DNA from: Pseudomonadota bacterium
GTDB lineage: Bacteria; Pseudomonadota; Alphaproteobacteria; Rhizobiales; Rhizobiaceae
Direction of reading: 5' to 3'
Length of the DNA: 64,000 nucleotides
Assembly (NCBI GenBank): GCA_023404095.1
Contig: JAEYDD010000075.1
Location: forward strand, 1 to 64,000
In this document: in pieces, positions 16,556-25,475 of the stretch
Layout of the letters: each line of letters starts with the position of its first letter
How positions within the stretch are numbered: position 1 is the first letter of the stretch
The notes under the pieces: model-generated
The model's database searches: none
Told to the model about the DNA's origin: nothing
What the model saw: the letters and a program-made list of their open reading frames with translations, nothing else
Translations under genes and position numbers: made by a program

Positions 16556-18079
16556 TCAAGCGGACTTGGAAACCGCGGATTTGGATACCCATGTCCTGAT
16601 CGGCGAGGGCAGCGATTCCGCCGGCATCAGGCCCACGAGATAGCGCAGCGAATAGAGTCCGCTGACAAGGGTCGCCAGTGTGCCAACCGCCATGCCCTGC
16701 CATGGCGGCAGGTAAACGGTCGCGCAGAACACCAGACCGGAAATCGTCAGGAACAGCATGGTGAGCTTAAGGTTGGCCTGCGACCAGCGGAACTGTGAAA
16801 GCTTGCGGGCGATGTAGTACACGAACAAGCAATGCCAGACGTAGAGGCCGAAGTAGGCGATACCCGAGCCTATCGGGCCGAGGTGGGGCACAAGGAGCCA
16901 TGCCAGCCCGATATGCACCAGAAAGGCCGCAGCATCCCCTACCAGGAAGATCATCCGCCGGCCTTTGGCGACCATGATAAAGCCCATTGGCCACGCGATG
17001 ATTCGCAAAAGCATGCCGAGGCAGATCCAGCGCAATATGTTGGCCGCCGGATAGAATTCCGGCGTGTAGAACAGCCACATTGCCACTGATGCGAACGTTA
17101 GGGTGGCGAGCACGCCGGGCATTGCAAGCAGGAGGCTGACCTGCGTCTGCTGGTTTACGAGGCGGTTGACCGCGGCGTGGTCGTTGGCGACGGCCGTCAG
17201 CCGGGGATAGAAATCCGCACCCATGGCCTGCAGGATGAAACCGGCATAAATGCCGCCCAGCACCCAGGCAGCGTGATACTGACCGGCCGCGGCGATGCCA
17301 TCCTCCCAGAGGACGAATAGCCTGACGATATAGGACGCGCCGTATCCCATCAGCCCTGCCAGCATGAAAACGAAGCCGAGCTGCATCAATGGCACGACCT
17401 CCTGCCAGACTTCGCGGAAGGTCATCCTCGGGGGACTGATTGCCACCTTGCGGCTGAACCACCAGCACATCAACAACAGTGCCGCAGCACTGGCAACGAT
17501 CGCGGGCGCGATCGCGCTCGGCCCGAACATGTAGACGAGGACAATGGTAATCGTCGTCGATGCGAGCCCGGAGAGGATCTGCATGCGCGCCAGGCCGCCG
17601 ATATCGCGCAACCCCTGTATCAGGGCCACCTGTCCGCCGGCGGCGAGTTGCAGCACGACGGCGAGCGACAGCAGCGCGACGCCGTACACATGTTGATCGT
17701 CGCTGAAGGTCAGACGCGCGATTGGTTGCGCGAGGACCGCAAGCATGATCGCGCCCAGCAGGCCGAGGACAATGGACGTTCGCCGCAAAACCGTCGCCGT
17801 CCTTGCGATCCGGTCATTGTCGCCCGTTCCTGCCGCCTCCGCGATCTGGCGCACGCCGCTCGAGGCGACGCCGCAGCCGGCAAGCGTCTGGGTAAGGTCG
17901 ACGATAGATTGGTACAGGCCGATCTGACCGATACCGGCGGGGCCGAGCAGAACTGCCAGCGTCTTGTTGCGAATGATGGAGAACAGCACATTGACCAGCG
18001 ACGATCCGCCTATCATGACCATGGTCTTGAGGATGTGGAAGTAGCTGTGGCCGTCCGAATGATGTTCCTGCGATGCCAT
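16556..18079 (-). CDS. Wzx-type polysaccharide flippase (O-antigen translocase)
   Basis: 507 residues, about 12-14 hydrophobic segments across the length, starting after a short polar N-terminus (TMVMIGGSSLVNVLFSIIRN). The early stretch NKTLAVLLGPAGIGQIGLYQ (about 38-57) is characteristic of Wzx/WzxE proteins of the MATE/PST superfamily. The function is to flip lipid-linked oligosaccharide units across the inner membrane. It is the last gene of the rfbA-C-B-D unit (20 bases after rfbD) and pairs with the Wzy-like gene at 1127-2578. Confidence 0.88.
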   Translation of the reverse strand: MASQEHHSDGHSYFHILKTMVMIGGSSLVNVLFSIIRNKTLAVLLGPAGIGQIGLYQSIVDLTQTLAGCGVASSGVRQIAEAAGTGDNDRIARTATVLRRTSIVLGLLGAIMLAVLAQPIARLTFSDDQHVYGVALLSLAVVLQLAAGGQVALIQGLRDIGGLARMQILSGLASTTITIVLVYMFGPSAIAPAIVASAAALLLMCWWFSRKVAISPPRMTFREVWQEVVPLMQLGFVFMLAGLMGYGASYIVRLFVLWEDGIAAAGQYHAAWVLGGIYAGFILQAMGADFYPRLTAVANDHAAVNRLVNQQTQVSLLLAMPGVLATLTFASVAMWLFYTPEFYPAANILRWICLGMLLRIIAWPMGFIMVAKGRRMIFLVGDAAAFLVHIGLAWLLVPHLGPIGSGIAYFGLYVWHCLFVYYIARKLSQFRWSQANLKLTMLFLTISGLVFCATVYLPPWQGMAVGTLATLVSGLYSLRYLVGLMPAESLPSPIRTWVSKSAVSKSA

Positions 18080-18099
18080 TGGCCGCTCCGGGCGTCGGA

Positions 18100-19005
18100 T
18101 CAGACGCCTGTCCTCTGGGAAAGATTTCTGTGATCTGCCTCAAGTATGCGCTTTACGACGGCGTCGGTGCTTGCCTGCCATGGCGGGGCGCGCCAGCCGA
18201 AGGCGTTTTCGAACCTGTCGCAACTGAGGCGTGAATTTGCCGGCCGCACGGCCTTTGTCCTGTAGTCCGCCGAGCTGATGTCCAGGACTTCGGCAAAAGG
18301 TCCGCCTGCCGCCCGGCTCGCCGCGAAGACATGACGGGCAAAGCCTGCCCAGTTTGTCTCGCCGGTGCCGGCGACGTGATAGATGCCAAAATGATCCCGC
18401 GCCGGATGCGTCGCCACCTGCAGGATCGCGGCAGCGAGGTCGAGCGCACAGGTCGGGTTTCCCCACTGGTCCGAGACGACCTGAACGGTACTGCGCTCGC
18501 AGGCAAGCCGAAGCATCGTCTTGACGAAGTTGGCGCCGAACGGGCTGTAAACCCAACTGGTCCTGAGGATGAAGTGCCGCGGATTGGCGCACGCGACGGC
18601 ATGCTCGCCCCGCAGTTTCGTATAGCCATATACTGTTCTCGGCTGCGGTTCGTCGTCTTCCCCGTAAGGATGTTTCGCATTTCCCGAGAAGACGTAGTCG
18701 GTCGAGATGTGAATGACCGGCACGTGCAGCGCGGCCGCCGCCTCCGCGACGTTCGCAGCACCGATCACGTTGACCTGGTAGGCCGTGTCCCGATCGTCCT
18801 CTGCGCGATCGACCGCGGTATAGGCTGCAGCCGATACCACGACGTCGGGATTTGCCGCCGCTATGGCCCGGCGGATCGAGGCGGCGTCTGTCAGGTCGAG
18901 TGCGGGACGGCCAACGGCGACCAGGTGGATGTCGGGCCGGGCGGCTGAAAGTTCCACGAGGCTGGACACGACCTGTCCGCGCGATCCGGTCACGAGAATT
19001 CTCAT
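18100..19005 (-). CDS. rfbD: dTDP-4-dehydrorhamnose reductase
   Basis: 301 residues from ATG 19005, overlapping the rfbB stop by four bases (ATGA). MRILVTGSRGQVVSSL carries the GxxGQ cofactor loop. AAAYTAVDRAEDD, ISTDYVFSGN, the YGYTKLRGE catalytic Tyr/Lys and RTSWVYSPFGANFVKTML follow. It reduces dTDP-4-keto-L-rhamnose to dTDP-L-rhamnose with NAD(P)H in the cytoplasm. The usual GQLG reads GQVV, a minor variation. Confidence 0.93.
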   Translation of the reverse strand: MRILVTGSRGQVVSSLVELSAARPDIHLVAVGRPALDLTDAASIRRAIAAANPDVVVSAAAYTAVDRAEDDRDTAYQVNVIGAANVAEAAAALHVPVIHISTDYVFSGNAKHPYGEDDEPQPRTVYGYTKLRGEHAVACANPRHFILRTSWVYSPFGANFVKTMLRLACERSTVQVVSDQWGNPTCALDLAAAILQVATHPARDHFGIYHVAGTGETNWAGFARHVFAASRAAGGPFAEVLDISSADYRTKAVRPANSRLSCDRFENAFGWRAPPWQASTDAVVKRILEADHRNLSQRTGV

Positions 19006-20069
19006 TTCACCGCTGCCAGCTTGCCCAGGCGGTCGCCGCCATAGATGCCGTCGCGAAGGGGGCGCCACCACCATTCGTTGTTCAGATACCAGTCCACGGT
19101 TCGCTCCAGCCCGCTTTCGAAGGTCTCCTCCGGCCGCCAGCCGAGTTCGCGTTCAATCTTGCTGGTATCCATCGCATAGCGTCGGTCATGGCCCGGACGG
19201 TCGGCAACGAACGTGATCAGATCGCGATGACTGGCGCCGTTGCTGCGCGGTCGCTTGCGGTCGAGAGCGTCGCAGATTGCTTCCACGACCGCGACGTTGG
19301 TGCGTTCGCTGGCGCCGCCGATGTTGTAGCTCTGGCCGATGGCGCCGCGGGCGGCGACCAGCGCCAGCGCCCGGGCGTGATCCTCGACGTAGAGCCAGTC
19401 GCGCACGTTCGTGCCGGTGCCGTAGATCGGCAGGGGCTTCTCCTCCAGCGCGTTGAGGATCACCAGCGGGATCAGCTTCTCCGGAAAGTGGAAGGCGCCG
19501 TAGTTGTTCGAGCAGTTGGTGAGGACGACCGGCAGGCCGAAGGTGTGATGCCATGCGCGCACGAGGTGGTCGGAAGCGGCCTTCGAGGCCGAATAGGGCG
19601 AAGACGGCGCATACGGCGTCTGTTCGTTGAAGCTGCTGTCGTCGAAGGGAAGATCGCCGAAGACCTCATCGGTCGAGACATGATGGAAGCGAAAGCGCGA
19701 AGCAGACGCCTCCGGCAGTTCGCGCCAGTATTTGAGCGCTGCCTGCAGGAGTTTGAATGTGCCGAGCACATTGGTCTCGATGAAGGCTGCCGGCCCGTCG
19801 ATCGACCGGTCGACATGCGTTTCCGCGGCCAGGTGGATGATGCAGCCGATATTCTCGCCTCGCAGCAGCTGCGCGACCGCGGTCTCGTCGCAAATATCGG
19901 CCCTGACGAAGCGGTAGTTCGGCAAAGCCGCAACGGCACTTAGGGAAGCGAGATTGCCGGCGTAGCTCAGCTTGTCCAGGTTGACGACGCGGTTGTCCGG
20001 GTTCATTGCGAGATGGCGGCAAAGGGCGGAGCCGATGAAACCGGCGCCGCCGGTGACGAGAATGTTCAT
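19002..20069 (-). CDS. rfbB: dTDP-glucose 4,6-dehydratase
   Basis: 355 residues. NAD loop GGAGFIGSALCRHL (residues 7-20), LAAETHVDRSIDGP, the catalytic STDEVFGDLP block (Thr-Asp-Glu), and YSASKAASDHLV with Tyr/Lys. NCSNNYGAFHFPEKLIP is diagnostic of RmlB. It converts dTDP-glucose to dTDP-4-keto-6-deoxyglucose. It overlaps rfbC upstream and rfbD downstream by four bases each. Confidence 0.95.
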   Translation of the reverse strand: MNILVTGGAGFIGSALCRHLAMNPDNRVVNLDKLSYAGNLASLSAVAALPNYRFVRADICDETAVAQLLRGENIGCIIHLAAETHVDRSIDGPAAFIETNVLGTFKLLQAALKYWRELPEASASRFRFHHVSTDEVFGDLPFDDSSFNEQTPYAPSSPYSASKAASDHLVRAWHHTFGLPVVLTNCSNNYGAFHFPEKLIPLVILNALEEKPLPIYGTGTNVRDWLYVEDHARALALVAARGAIGQSYNIGGASERTNVAVVEAICDALDRKRPRSNGASHRDLITFVADRPGHDRRYAMDTSKIERELGWRPEETFESGLERTVDWYLNNEWWWRPLRDGIYGGDRLGKLAAVK

Positions 20070-20644
20070 GGGCTGGCCCCCTCCATTGCCTCGTAGAGCT
20101 GGGCCTTCGCCAGTCGCGGCGCGTTGCGGTCCTTGTCCGAAAGCTGGAGCTGCGAGGCGGCAAGCGGCCAGATGATGCCGATTTCGGGATCGTCGAACCG
20201 GATGCCGCGATCATGCGCGGCCGAGTAGGGACTGCTGACCTTGTAGATCACCTCGGTCTCCGCCTCGAGCGTAAGAAATCCGTGCGCGAACCCCTTGGGC
20301 ACCAGCAGCTGGTTCCACTCTCTCGCCGAAAGGCGCGCCCCGCACCATCGCGCAAAGGTGGGCGAACCCTTGCGAATATCGACCGCGACATCGAAGATCG
20401 AGCCCTTCACCACGCGCACGAGCTTGTCCTGCGCGAAGGGTGGCAATTGGTAGTGCAGGCCGCGCAGGACGCCGCGTGCGCTTGAATAGGAATGGTTGTC
20501 CTGTACGAAGGCCAGCCCGATGCCGGCATCGGCGAAACCGCGTGCGCTCCATGTTTCGGAGAAAAAGCCGCGTTCGTCGACGAACTTCCTCGGCCGGATC
20601 TCCAGCACGCCATCCAATTCGAGCGGCCTGATCTCAAACGTCAT
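20066..20644 (-). CDS. rfbC: dTDP-4-dehydrorhamnose 3,5-epimerase
   Basis: 192 residues from ATG 20644, which overlaps the rfbA stop (ATGA); a longer frame upstream lies within rfbA. The cupin fold shows RGVLRGLHYQLPP with the catalytic-region His, KLVRVVKGSIFDVAVDIRKG, and PKGFAHGFLTLEAETEVIYK. It epimerises C3 and C5 of dTDP-4-keto-6-deoxyglucose, the third step to dTDP-L-rhamnose. Confidence 0.94.
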   Translation of the reverse strand: MTFEIRPLELDGVLEIRPRKFVDERGFFSETWSARGFADAGIGLAFVQDNHSYSSARGVLRGLHYQLPPFAQDKLVRVVKGSIFDVAVDIRKGSPTFARWCGARLSAREWNQLLVPKGFAHGFLTLEAETEVIYKVSSPYSAAHDRGIRFDDPEIGIIWPLAASQLQLSDKDRNAPRLAKAQLYEAMEGASP

Positions 20645-21519
20645 GCGGCGTATTCCTCGGCCAGGCGATTGAGGTAAGCCGCGTAGGAGGTTTTTCCGAG
20701 CAGGCTGGCCCGGTGGCGCACGTCCTCCGGTCCGAGCCACCCCATATCGAGCGCGATCTCCTCCGGGCATGCGATCTGTACGCCCTGCCGCCGCTCTACG
20801 GTGCGCACGAAGGACGACGCGTCCTGCAGGCTGTCATAGGTCCCGGTGTCGAGCCAGGCATAGCCGCGTCCGAGCTGGCAGACGTTCAGGTCGCCGCGCT
20901 CCAGGTAAATGTTGTTCACCGCGGTGATTTCAAGCTCGCCGCGGGCCGACGGTTCGATCGAACGGGCGATGTCGATGACGTCGTTGTCGTAGAAATAGAG
21001 CCCCGTGACCGCCCAGTTCGATTTCGGCGAAAGCGGCTTCTCCTCGATCGTCAGCGCCTTGCCGGTCTCCTTGTCGAAGCTGACAACGCCGTAACGTTCC
21101 GGATCCTCCACGTGATAGGCGAAGACCGACGCACCCGTGTTGCGCGCCGCGGCCTGTCGGCAGACATTCGGCAAGCCGCTTCCGAAGAAGATGTTGTCGC
21201 CGAGGATCATGGCGACGTTGTCGTCACCGATGAACTGCCGCCCGATGATGAATGCCTCGGCAAGGCCGTTCGGATGGGGTTGTTCTGCATAGGAGATGTC
21301 GAGACCGAAGTCCGATCCGTTGCCCAGCAGCGCCTGGAAGCACGGCAGATCGCGCGGCGTGGAGATGATCAGGATTTCTCGAATGCCGGTCAGCATCAAT
21401 ACGCTGAGCGGATAGTAGATCATCGGCTTGTCGTAGATCGGAAGTATCTGTTTCGACACGGCGATCGTCAGCGGATAGAGGCGAGTCCCGCTTCCTCCGG
21501 CGAGAATGATGCCCTTCAT
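20641..21519 (-). CDS. rfbA: Glucose-1-phosphate thymidylyltransferase
   Basis: 292 residues from ATG 21519 (MKGIILAGGSGTRLYPLT, the nucleotidyltransferase signature GGSGTRL). Further blocks are KPMIYYPLSVLMLTGI, EQPHPNGLAEAFIIG, ILGDNIFFG and VVSFDKETGKALTIEEKP. It makes dTDP-glucose from dTTP and glucose-1-phosphate and starts the rhamnose pathway. It is the first gene of the rfbA-C-B-D-wzx unit; the gap to exoF is about 80 bases, so co-transcription with exoF is possible. Confidence 0.95.
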   Translation of the reverse strand: MKGIILAGGSGTRLYPLTIAVSKQILPIYDKPMIYYPLSVLMLTGIREILIISTPRDLPCFQALLGNGSDFGLDISYAEQPHPNGLAEAFIIGRQFIGDDNVAMILGDNIFFGSGLPNVCRQAAARNTGASVFAYHVEDPERYGVVSFDKETGKALTIEEKPLSPKSNWAVTGLYFYDNDVIDIARSIEPSARGELEITAVNNIYLERGDLNVCQLGRGYAWLDTGTYDSLQDASSFVRTVERRQGVQIACPEEIALDMGWLGPEDVRHRASLLGKTSYAAYLNRLAEEYAA

Positions 21520-21598
21520 CGCGTGTGCCCCTCTAACCCGTGATGTTGCGGCTGGTGATACTGCAGCCCCTGCCATTGCAGCATGTGTGCCCCCCGCT

Positions 21599-22888
21599 TC
21601 ATTGGCTCGCCTGTTCGGTTGAAGCCGCGTCGGCGGCCTCGTCGGCGTCGCGGATTCGAACCCGCTGGACACGAACGACGTCCCCGGGAAGGAGCGTCGT
21701 GGCCTCGTCCGCGTCGATCGGCGTCACTTTTCCGTCGACGCGCCGGGAGATGCTGTAGGTGGTGATCGACGGTGGGGCACCGTTTTCCTCGCCGGTATCC
21801 ACGCCCAGCGTGTCCGTCAGGAACCTTTGCCTGGTGTCGCGCCGCAACTGCAACTGCTTCAGCGCGCCGCGCTCGGACTGGAGCTGCGCGGTGACGTCGG
21901 CCTGCCGGTTGTCGGCAAGGCCTTCCAGGTTGCGAGTTGCCTCCGCGATGTTCTGTCGTGCACGCATGATCGCAGTCACCATGTCGAGCCGCGAGGCCTG
22001 GTAGCTGCGCAGCGTTCGTTCGAGGTCCGTCTGCCGCGTCGGCAGGATGACGCCGCGGTCCACCATCGGCTTGATGGTGGCCAATTCCTTGCGAACCGAA
22101 TCGAGATCCTCGTCGTTCGAGTCGATCTTCTTTTCCAGCGCGTCGATTTCCTGCGCCATCAGGTCGCGCAGCTCGGCAAACGAGCGCGACTGGCGCTCGA
22201 CGACCGCGGCGCGTGCGGCGAATATCTGTTTCTCCTGATCGTATATCCCCGCCGCCAGCGAGTTTTTGCGATAGGGCTTCATGTCGAATTTGAACTCCTT
22301 GGCCCCGGCCATCTCCGCATCCAGGCGCGCCACGCGAATGGTGCTGCGCAGGATGGAATCGTTGAGTTCGCGCAGTTCGCCTGCGAACTCGGCCCGATCC
22401 CGTGTGCCGCTGAGGCCCTCGGGACGGAACTCGCCGCCCGCCAGCGCGAGTGCCTGCAACACGGTCAGCCCGGGCCGGAAACGGAATTCGCCCGAGGTCG
22501 TCACGTCGCCCACGACATAGATCGGAGGATAGTCGACGATGGCGACGGAGGCTTCCGGCTTTTCGACAAGCCCAATCCTGGCCTTCAGCTCGTCGGCGAT
22601 CTTGGCGGCGAGCTGTGCCTCGTCGAGGTCGCCCACCGGCACGTTGCCGAGAACCGGCAGGGCGATTGTGCCCTGGTCGGATACGACAAATTCGCCGCCG
22701 AGCGCATCCCACCGCTCGTAGGCGCCCCGCGTTGGCATCCATTGTACCACGTTCAGCCGTATTCGTGTCTGCGGCACGAGCTTCGAGGCGAATGCGGGCA
22801 GGGGTGCCAGGAACATGCCCAGCAGAAGCGCCGAGACCATGGTCCCGGCTCCTATCGAACGGCGACGATGCAGGGTGGTGCCTGGCAT
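21599..22888 (-). CDS. exoF: ExoF-like polysaccharide export protein (Wza/OPX family)
   Basis: 429 residues from ATG 22888, with GGAGAC seven bases upstream; a TTG at 22900 is less likely. It has a signal peptide (GTMVSALLLGMFLAPLPAFA). The polysaccharide-export domain lies at about residues 50-145 (GEFVVSDQGTIALPVLGNVP, YVVGDVTTSGEFRFRPGLTV), then a long helical/coiled-coil region of about 225-350 rich in Gln/Glu/Arg/Leu. The length matches rhizobial ExoF (just over 420). It works in the periplasm/outer membrane with an ExoP-type partner, not seen here, to export the polymer. Confidence 0.82.
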   Translation of the reverse strand: MPGTTLHRRRSIGAGTMVSALLLGMFLAPLPAFASKLVPQTRIRLNVVQWMPTRGAYERWDALGGEFVVSDQGTIALPVLGNVPVGDLDEAQLAAKIADELKARIGLVEKPEASVAIVDYPPIYVVGDVTTSGEFRFRPGLTVLQALALAGGEFRPEGLSGTRDRAEFAGELRELNDSILRSTIRVARLDAEMAGAKEFKFDMKPYRKNSLAAGIYDQEKQIFAARAAVVERQSRSFAELRDLMAQEIDALEKKIDSNDEDLDSVRKELATIKPMVDRGVILPTRQTDLERTLRSYQASRLDMVTAIMRARQNIAEATRNLEGLADNRQADVTAQLQSERGALKQLQLRRDTRQRFLTDTLGVDTGEENGAPPSITTYSISRRVDGKVTPIDADEATTLLPGDVVRVQRVRIRDADEAADAASTEQASQ

Positions 22889-23371
22889 GTGTGTCTCCAA
22901 CCTGAAAGATCCGGGGCATCAATGGCGGCTCAAGATACATGCTCGCCCGCCAGCGCCCGGCTTGCCTTAGCGACGGCGCTTTCCAGTGTGCAAATTATTG
23001 AAATATTGAGAAGGGGAAGGACGTTGCTTCGGCTTCATCAATATTGGTGAAAGTGTATATGCCATACCTACCCACATCGCCCTTCCCGTGCCCGCGCATA
23101 ATCTTGCGCAATCTATGGGTGGTGCTTGGACGGGTGAGGTAGGGCGCCCCCTGCGCCGGGCTCCTTAGATGGTGGATGAGGGCTCAATCGCCTAGTTCGT
23201 TTGGATGATTGTTCGCCGCCGAGCGTTTCCACATGCGCTGCCTTTCGCGCCCTCCACTCAGCCCATTTGTGTCGTCGCGGTCGCTTCGGACGTGCGCTAA
23301 GGTTTTGGTGGTGATGCGCGAATGCGTCCATCTGGCCGGCCGTCACGGCTGCCGGCCGACGAGTCGCGCGG
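22889..23371. other. Divergent region between exoF and the LuxR-type gene
   Basis: About 480 bases without a credible gene. 22985-23070 is AT-rich and contains an 8-base inverted repeat AATATTGA (23002-23009) / TCAATATT (23038-23045). This is a likely position for the exoF promoter and a regulator site, but no boxes are assigned. Confidence 0.45.
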
Positions 23372-24142
23372 GTGAAGGATATGGTGCTTTTGGACGGGAA
23401 CGATTACGCGGAAGCGGGTTTGGGCGTAGCCGGAATCAGGGGTGGGCCTGAGCCGCAGCGCGTGATGCTGATCATGTCGAACACCGGCAGCGTTTCTCCG
23501 CGGCTGGTTGATGCGGTGGAGCGCGAGTTCCCCTGGATACTGGTCGAGCAGGTCGGCAGCGTCGCTGCCGCATGCCGGAGCTTCTCCCACCCCGTGGCGC
23601 TGATGCTCGTCGACGTGGGCCTGATGGGGGAGGCGGAGGCTGCCACCGCGGCACTCAACCGCATCCATTCCCATGCGCTCGCCGCGGTGATCGAGCCCCA
23701 TGAGAAGCAGCAGGCCGCCTCGCTCTCGGCCATCGTCGACTCGCCGCTTTTCCGTAGCGTCCTGCCGATGGACATGCGTCTCGACATCTGGCTTTCGATC
23801 ATCCGCTTGATGCTGTGCGGCGGCGAGTACTTCCCGCCCGGGTCGATGGTCCATGCGCGGCCGGCCGATGTCGGCCCCATCCTTGCCTATAACGCGCCGG
23901 CGCAGCCTCCGCCGCGCAAGCCTGAGAACGGCGTTTCGGACCTCACCGCACGCGAACTGCAAATCCTCGAAATGGTCTCGCGCGGCATGCAGAACAAGCT
24001 GATCGCCGCCGCTTTCGGCCTGTCGGAGCACACGGTGAAGATCCACCTGCACAACATCATCCGCAAGCTCGGCGTCCACAATCGCACCGAGGCCGCAGCC
24101 AGGTTCCGCAGCGCCCGCCACAGCAAAGCATTGTTCGAGTAG
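23372..24142 (+). CDS. LuxR/NarL-type transcriptional regulator with degenerate receiver domain
   Basis: 256 residues from GTG 23372 (ATG 23381 also possible). The C-terminus is a clear LuxR helix-turn-helix, beginning LTARELQILEMVSRGMQNKL and continuing with SEHTVKIHLHNIIRKLGV (about residues 190-250). The N-terminal 150 residues resemble a receiver fold (RVMLIMSNTGSVSP, VALMLVDVGLMGEAEA) but lack the paired acidic residues at the first strand, so phosphorylation is doubtful. The divergent position next to exoF suggests control of the polysaccharide locus (inference). Confidence 0.8.
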   Translation: MKDMVLLDGNDYAEAGLGVAGIRGGPEPQRVMLIMSNTGSVSPRLVDAVEREFPWILVEQVGSVAAACRSFSHPVALMLVDVGLMGEAEAATAALNRIHSHALAAVIEPHEKQQAASLSAIVDSPLFRSVLPMDMRLDIWLSIIRLMLCGGEYFPPGSMVHARPADVGPILAYNAPAQPPPRKPENGVSDLTARELQILEMVSRGMQNKLIAAAFGLSEHTVKIHLHNIIRKLGVHNRTEAAARFRSARHSKALFE

Positions 24143-24362
24143 CCCCTTGGCTCACCGCCGAATCCGCGTTGCGCCCGCCGACTCATTCCACCCCGAGCGG
24201 CAATCTCATCTCAGCCGGGCTTGAATATTCGTTGCCGCCCTCGTCACGTTGCTAAATTAGGCAACGATGTTGCCTTGACCGCAAAGCGCTGCAATTCTCC
24301 GCTGAAATCGGTGGCAAGCCCTGATTCGCCGGCTTCGGCCTCCGACAACGGAGTGGGGATGC

Positions 24363-25424
24363 ATGAAAATCACTAGCGGTCTTGTCGCCGCGGGGGCCGT
24401 CGCGGCCACCGCATATGGTGTGCATGCGGCCGACGCGGTCATCGTGGCCGAGCCGGAACCGATGGACTATGTCCGTGTCTGCGACGCTCATGGCGAGGGG
24501 TACTTTTATATCCCCGGCAGCGATACCTGCCTGAAGATCGGCGGTTACCTCCGGGCCGAGTTCGCCGGAGGCGATCCGAACGGGCAGGATACCTATCCTG
24601 GTGGAGGCGGTGATTCCTGGTTCACGCGCTCGCGGCTCTTGCTCGCGATGGAGACGGCGTCGGAGACCGACTTCGGCAACCTCAACACCTACTTCGAGGT
24701 GGAGATAAACCGCGACGACAACAATGATGCCTACGACACCATCAAGGCCGCCTACATCGAGCTTGCCGGCTTCCGCGCCGGGCTCAGCGACACGCTCTAC
24801 ACCGAATTTACAGGTTATGCCGGCAACGGCATCAATGACTATTACTATGTCGACTACGGCGACTTCGCCCGCAATCAGCTCCGCTACACCTACGATCCGG
24901 GTTCCGGTTTCAGCTTCGGTCTGGCCGTGGAAGATCCGAGTGAGCAGAACAACGACCGCGTCTACGACTACGCCGTGGCCGAAGACAGCTACATGCCCGA
25001 TCTGGTCGTCGCGGCGGGTTACACCGCAGGCGACTTCATGATCCGTGGCGCCGGGGGTTATGACGCCTCGATGGAGGAGGGAGCCGTCAAGGTTCGCGTC
25101 GACGGCAAGATCGGCCAGTTGTCACTGTTTGCGATGGGCGGGTGGAGCACCGACGGTGACCGGATCAACAACTATGCGCTCTGGGAAGGCGACTGGGCGG
25201 CGTGGTTGGGCGCGACCTATGATCTGTCCGACAAGGCGCAGTTCAATGCCTCGATCAACTTCGACGAAGGCGACGACATCGAAGCGGCGCTGAACGTGGT
25301 CTACACCGTCGTTCCCGGACTGACGATCACCCCCGAACTCGATTTCGTCAACAACATGGACAAGAAGGCCGGCCCGAAAGCAAAAAACTGGGGCGGTGTC
25401 CTGCGCTTGCAGCGCGACTTCTGA
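24363..25424 (+). CDS. Alphaproteobacterial porin (RopA/Omp2-like)
   Basis: 353 residues with a signal peptide (MKITSGLVAAGAVAATAYGV, HAADA) and mature start AVIVAEPEPMDYVRVCDAHG, typical of the rhizobial/Brucella porin family. DTCLKIGGYLRAEF is the first strand, alternating beta-strands rich in Asp/Gly/Tyr follow, and the C-terminus ends LRLQRDF with the terminal Phe required for outer-membrane assembly. It forms a general diffusion channel. The two Cys (about 39 and 59) are usual in this family. Confidence 0.9.
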   Translation: MKITSGLVAAGAVAATAYGVHAADAVIVAEPEPMDYVRVCDAHGEGYFYIPGSDTCLKIGGYLRAEFAGGDPNGQDTYPGGGGDSWFTRSRLLLAMETASETDFGNLNTYFEVEINRDDNNDAYDTIKAAYIELAGFRAGLSDTLYTEFTGYAGNGINDYYYVDYGDFARNQLRYTYDPGSGFSFGLAVEDPSEQNNDRVYDYAVAEDSYMPDLVVAAGYTAGDFMIRGAGGYDASMEEGAVKVRVDGKIGQLSLFAMGGWSTDGDRINNYALWEGDWAAWLGATYDLSDKAQFNASINFDEGDDIEAALNVVYTVVPGLTITPELDFVNNMDKKAGPKAKNWGGVLRLQRDF

Positions 25425-25442
25425 GCGCGTTCGTCCGGCATG

Positions 25443-25465
25443 GCCGGCAGGTCTGGCCTGCCGGC
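25443..25465. terminator. Stem-loop between convergent genes
   Basis: GCCGGCAGG (25443-25451) pairs with CCTGCCGGC (25457-25465) around TCTGG. It lies between the convergent porin and GT2 genes. There is no T run, so it may act as a Rho-assisted end or mRNA stabiliser. Confidence 0.5.
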
Positions 25466-25475
25466 ACTCACGCCG

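Noticed and set aside
21645..21680. Sequence resembling a tRNA T-arm (GGATTCGAACC) on the plus strand
   Set aside because: No acceptor, D or anticodon arms fit around it, and the minus strand codes for the conserved C-terminal part of the ExoF-like protein.
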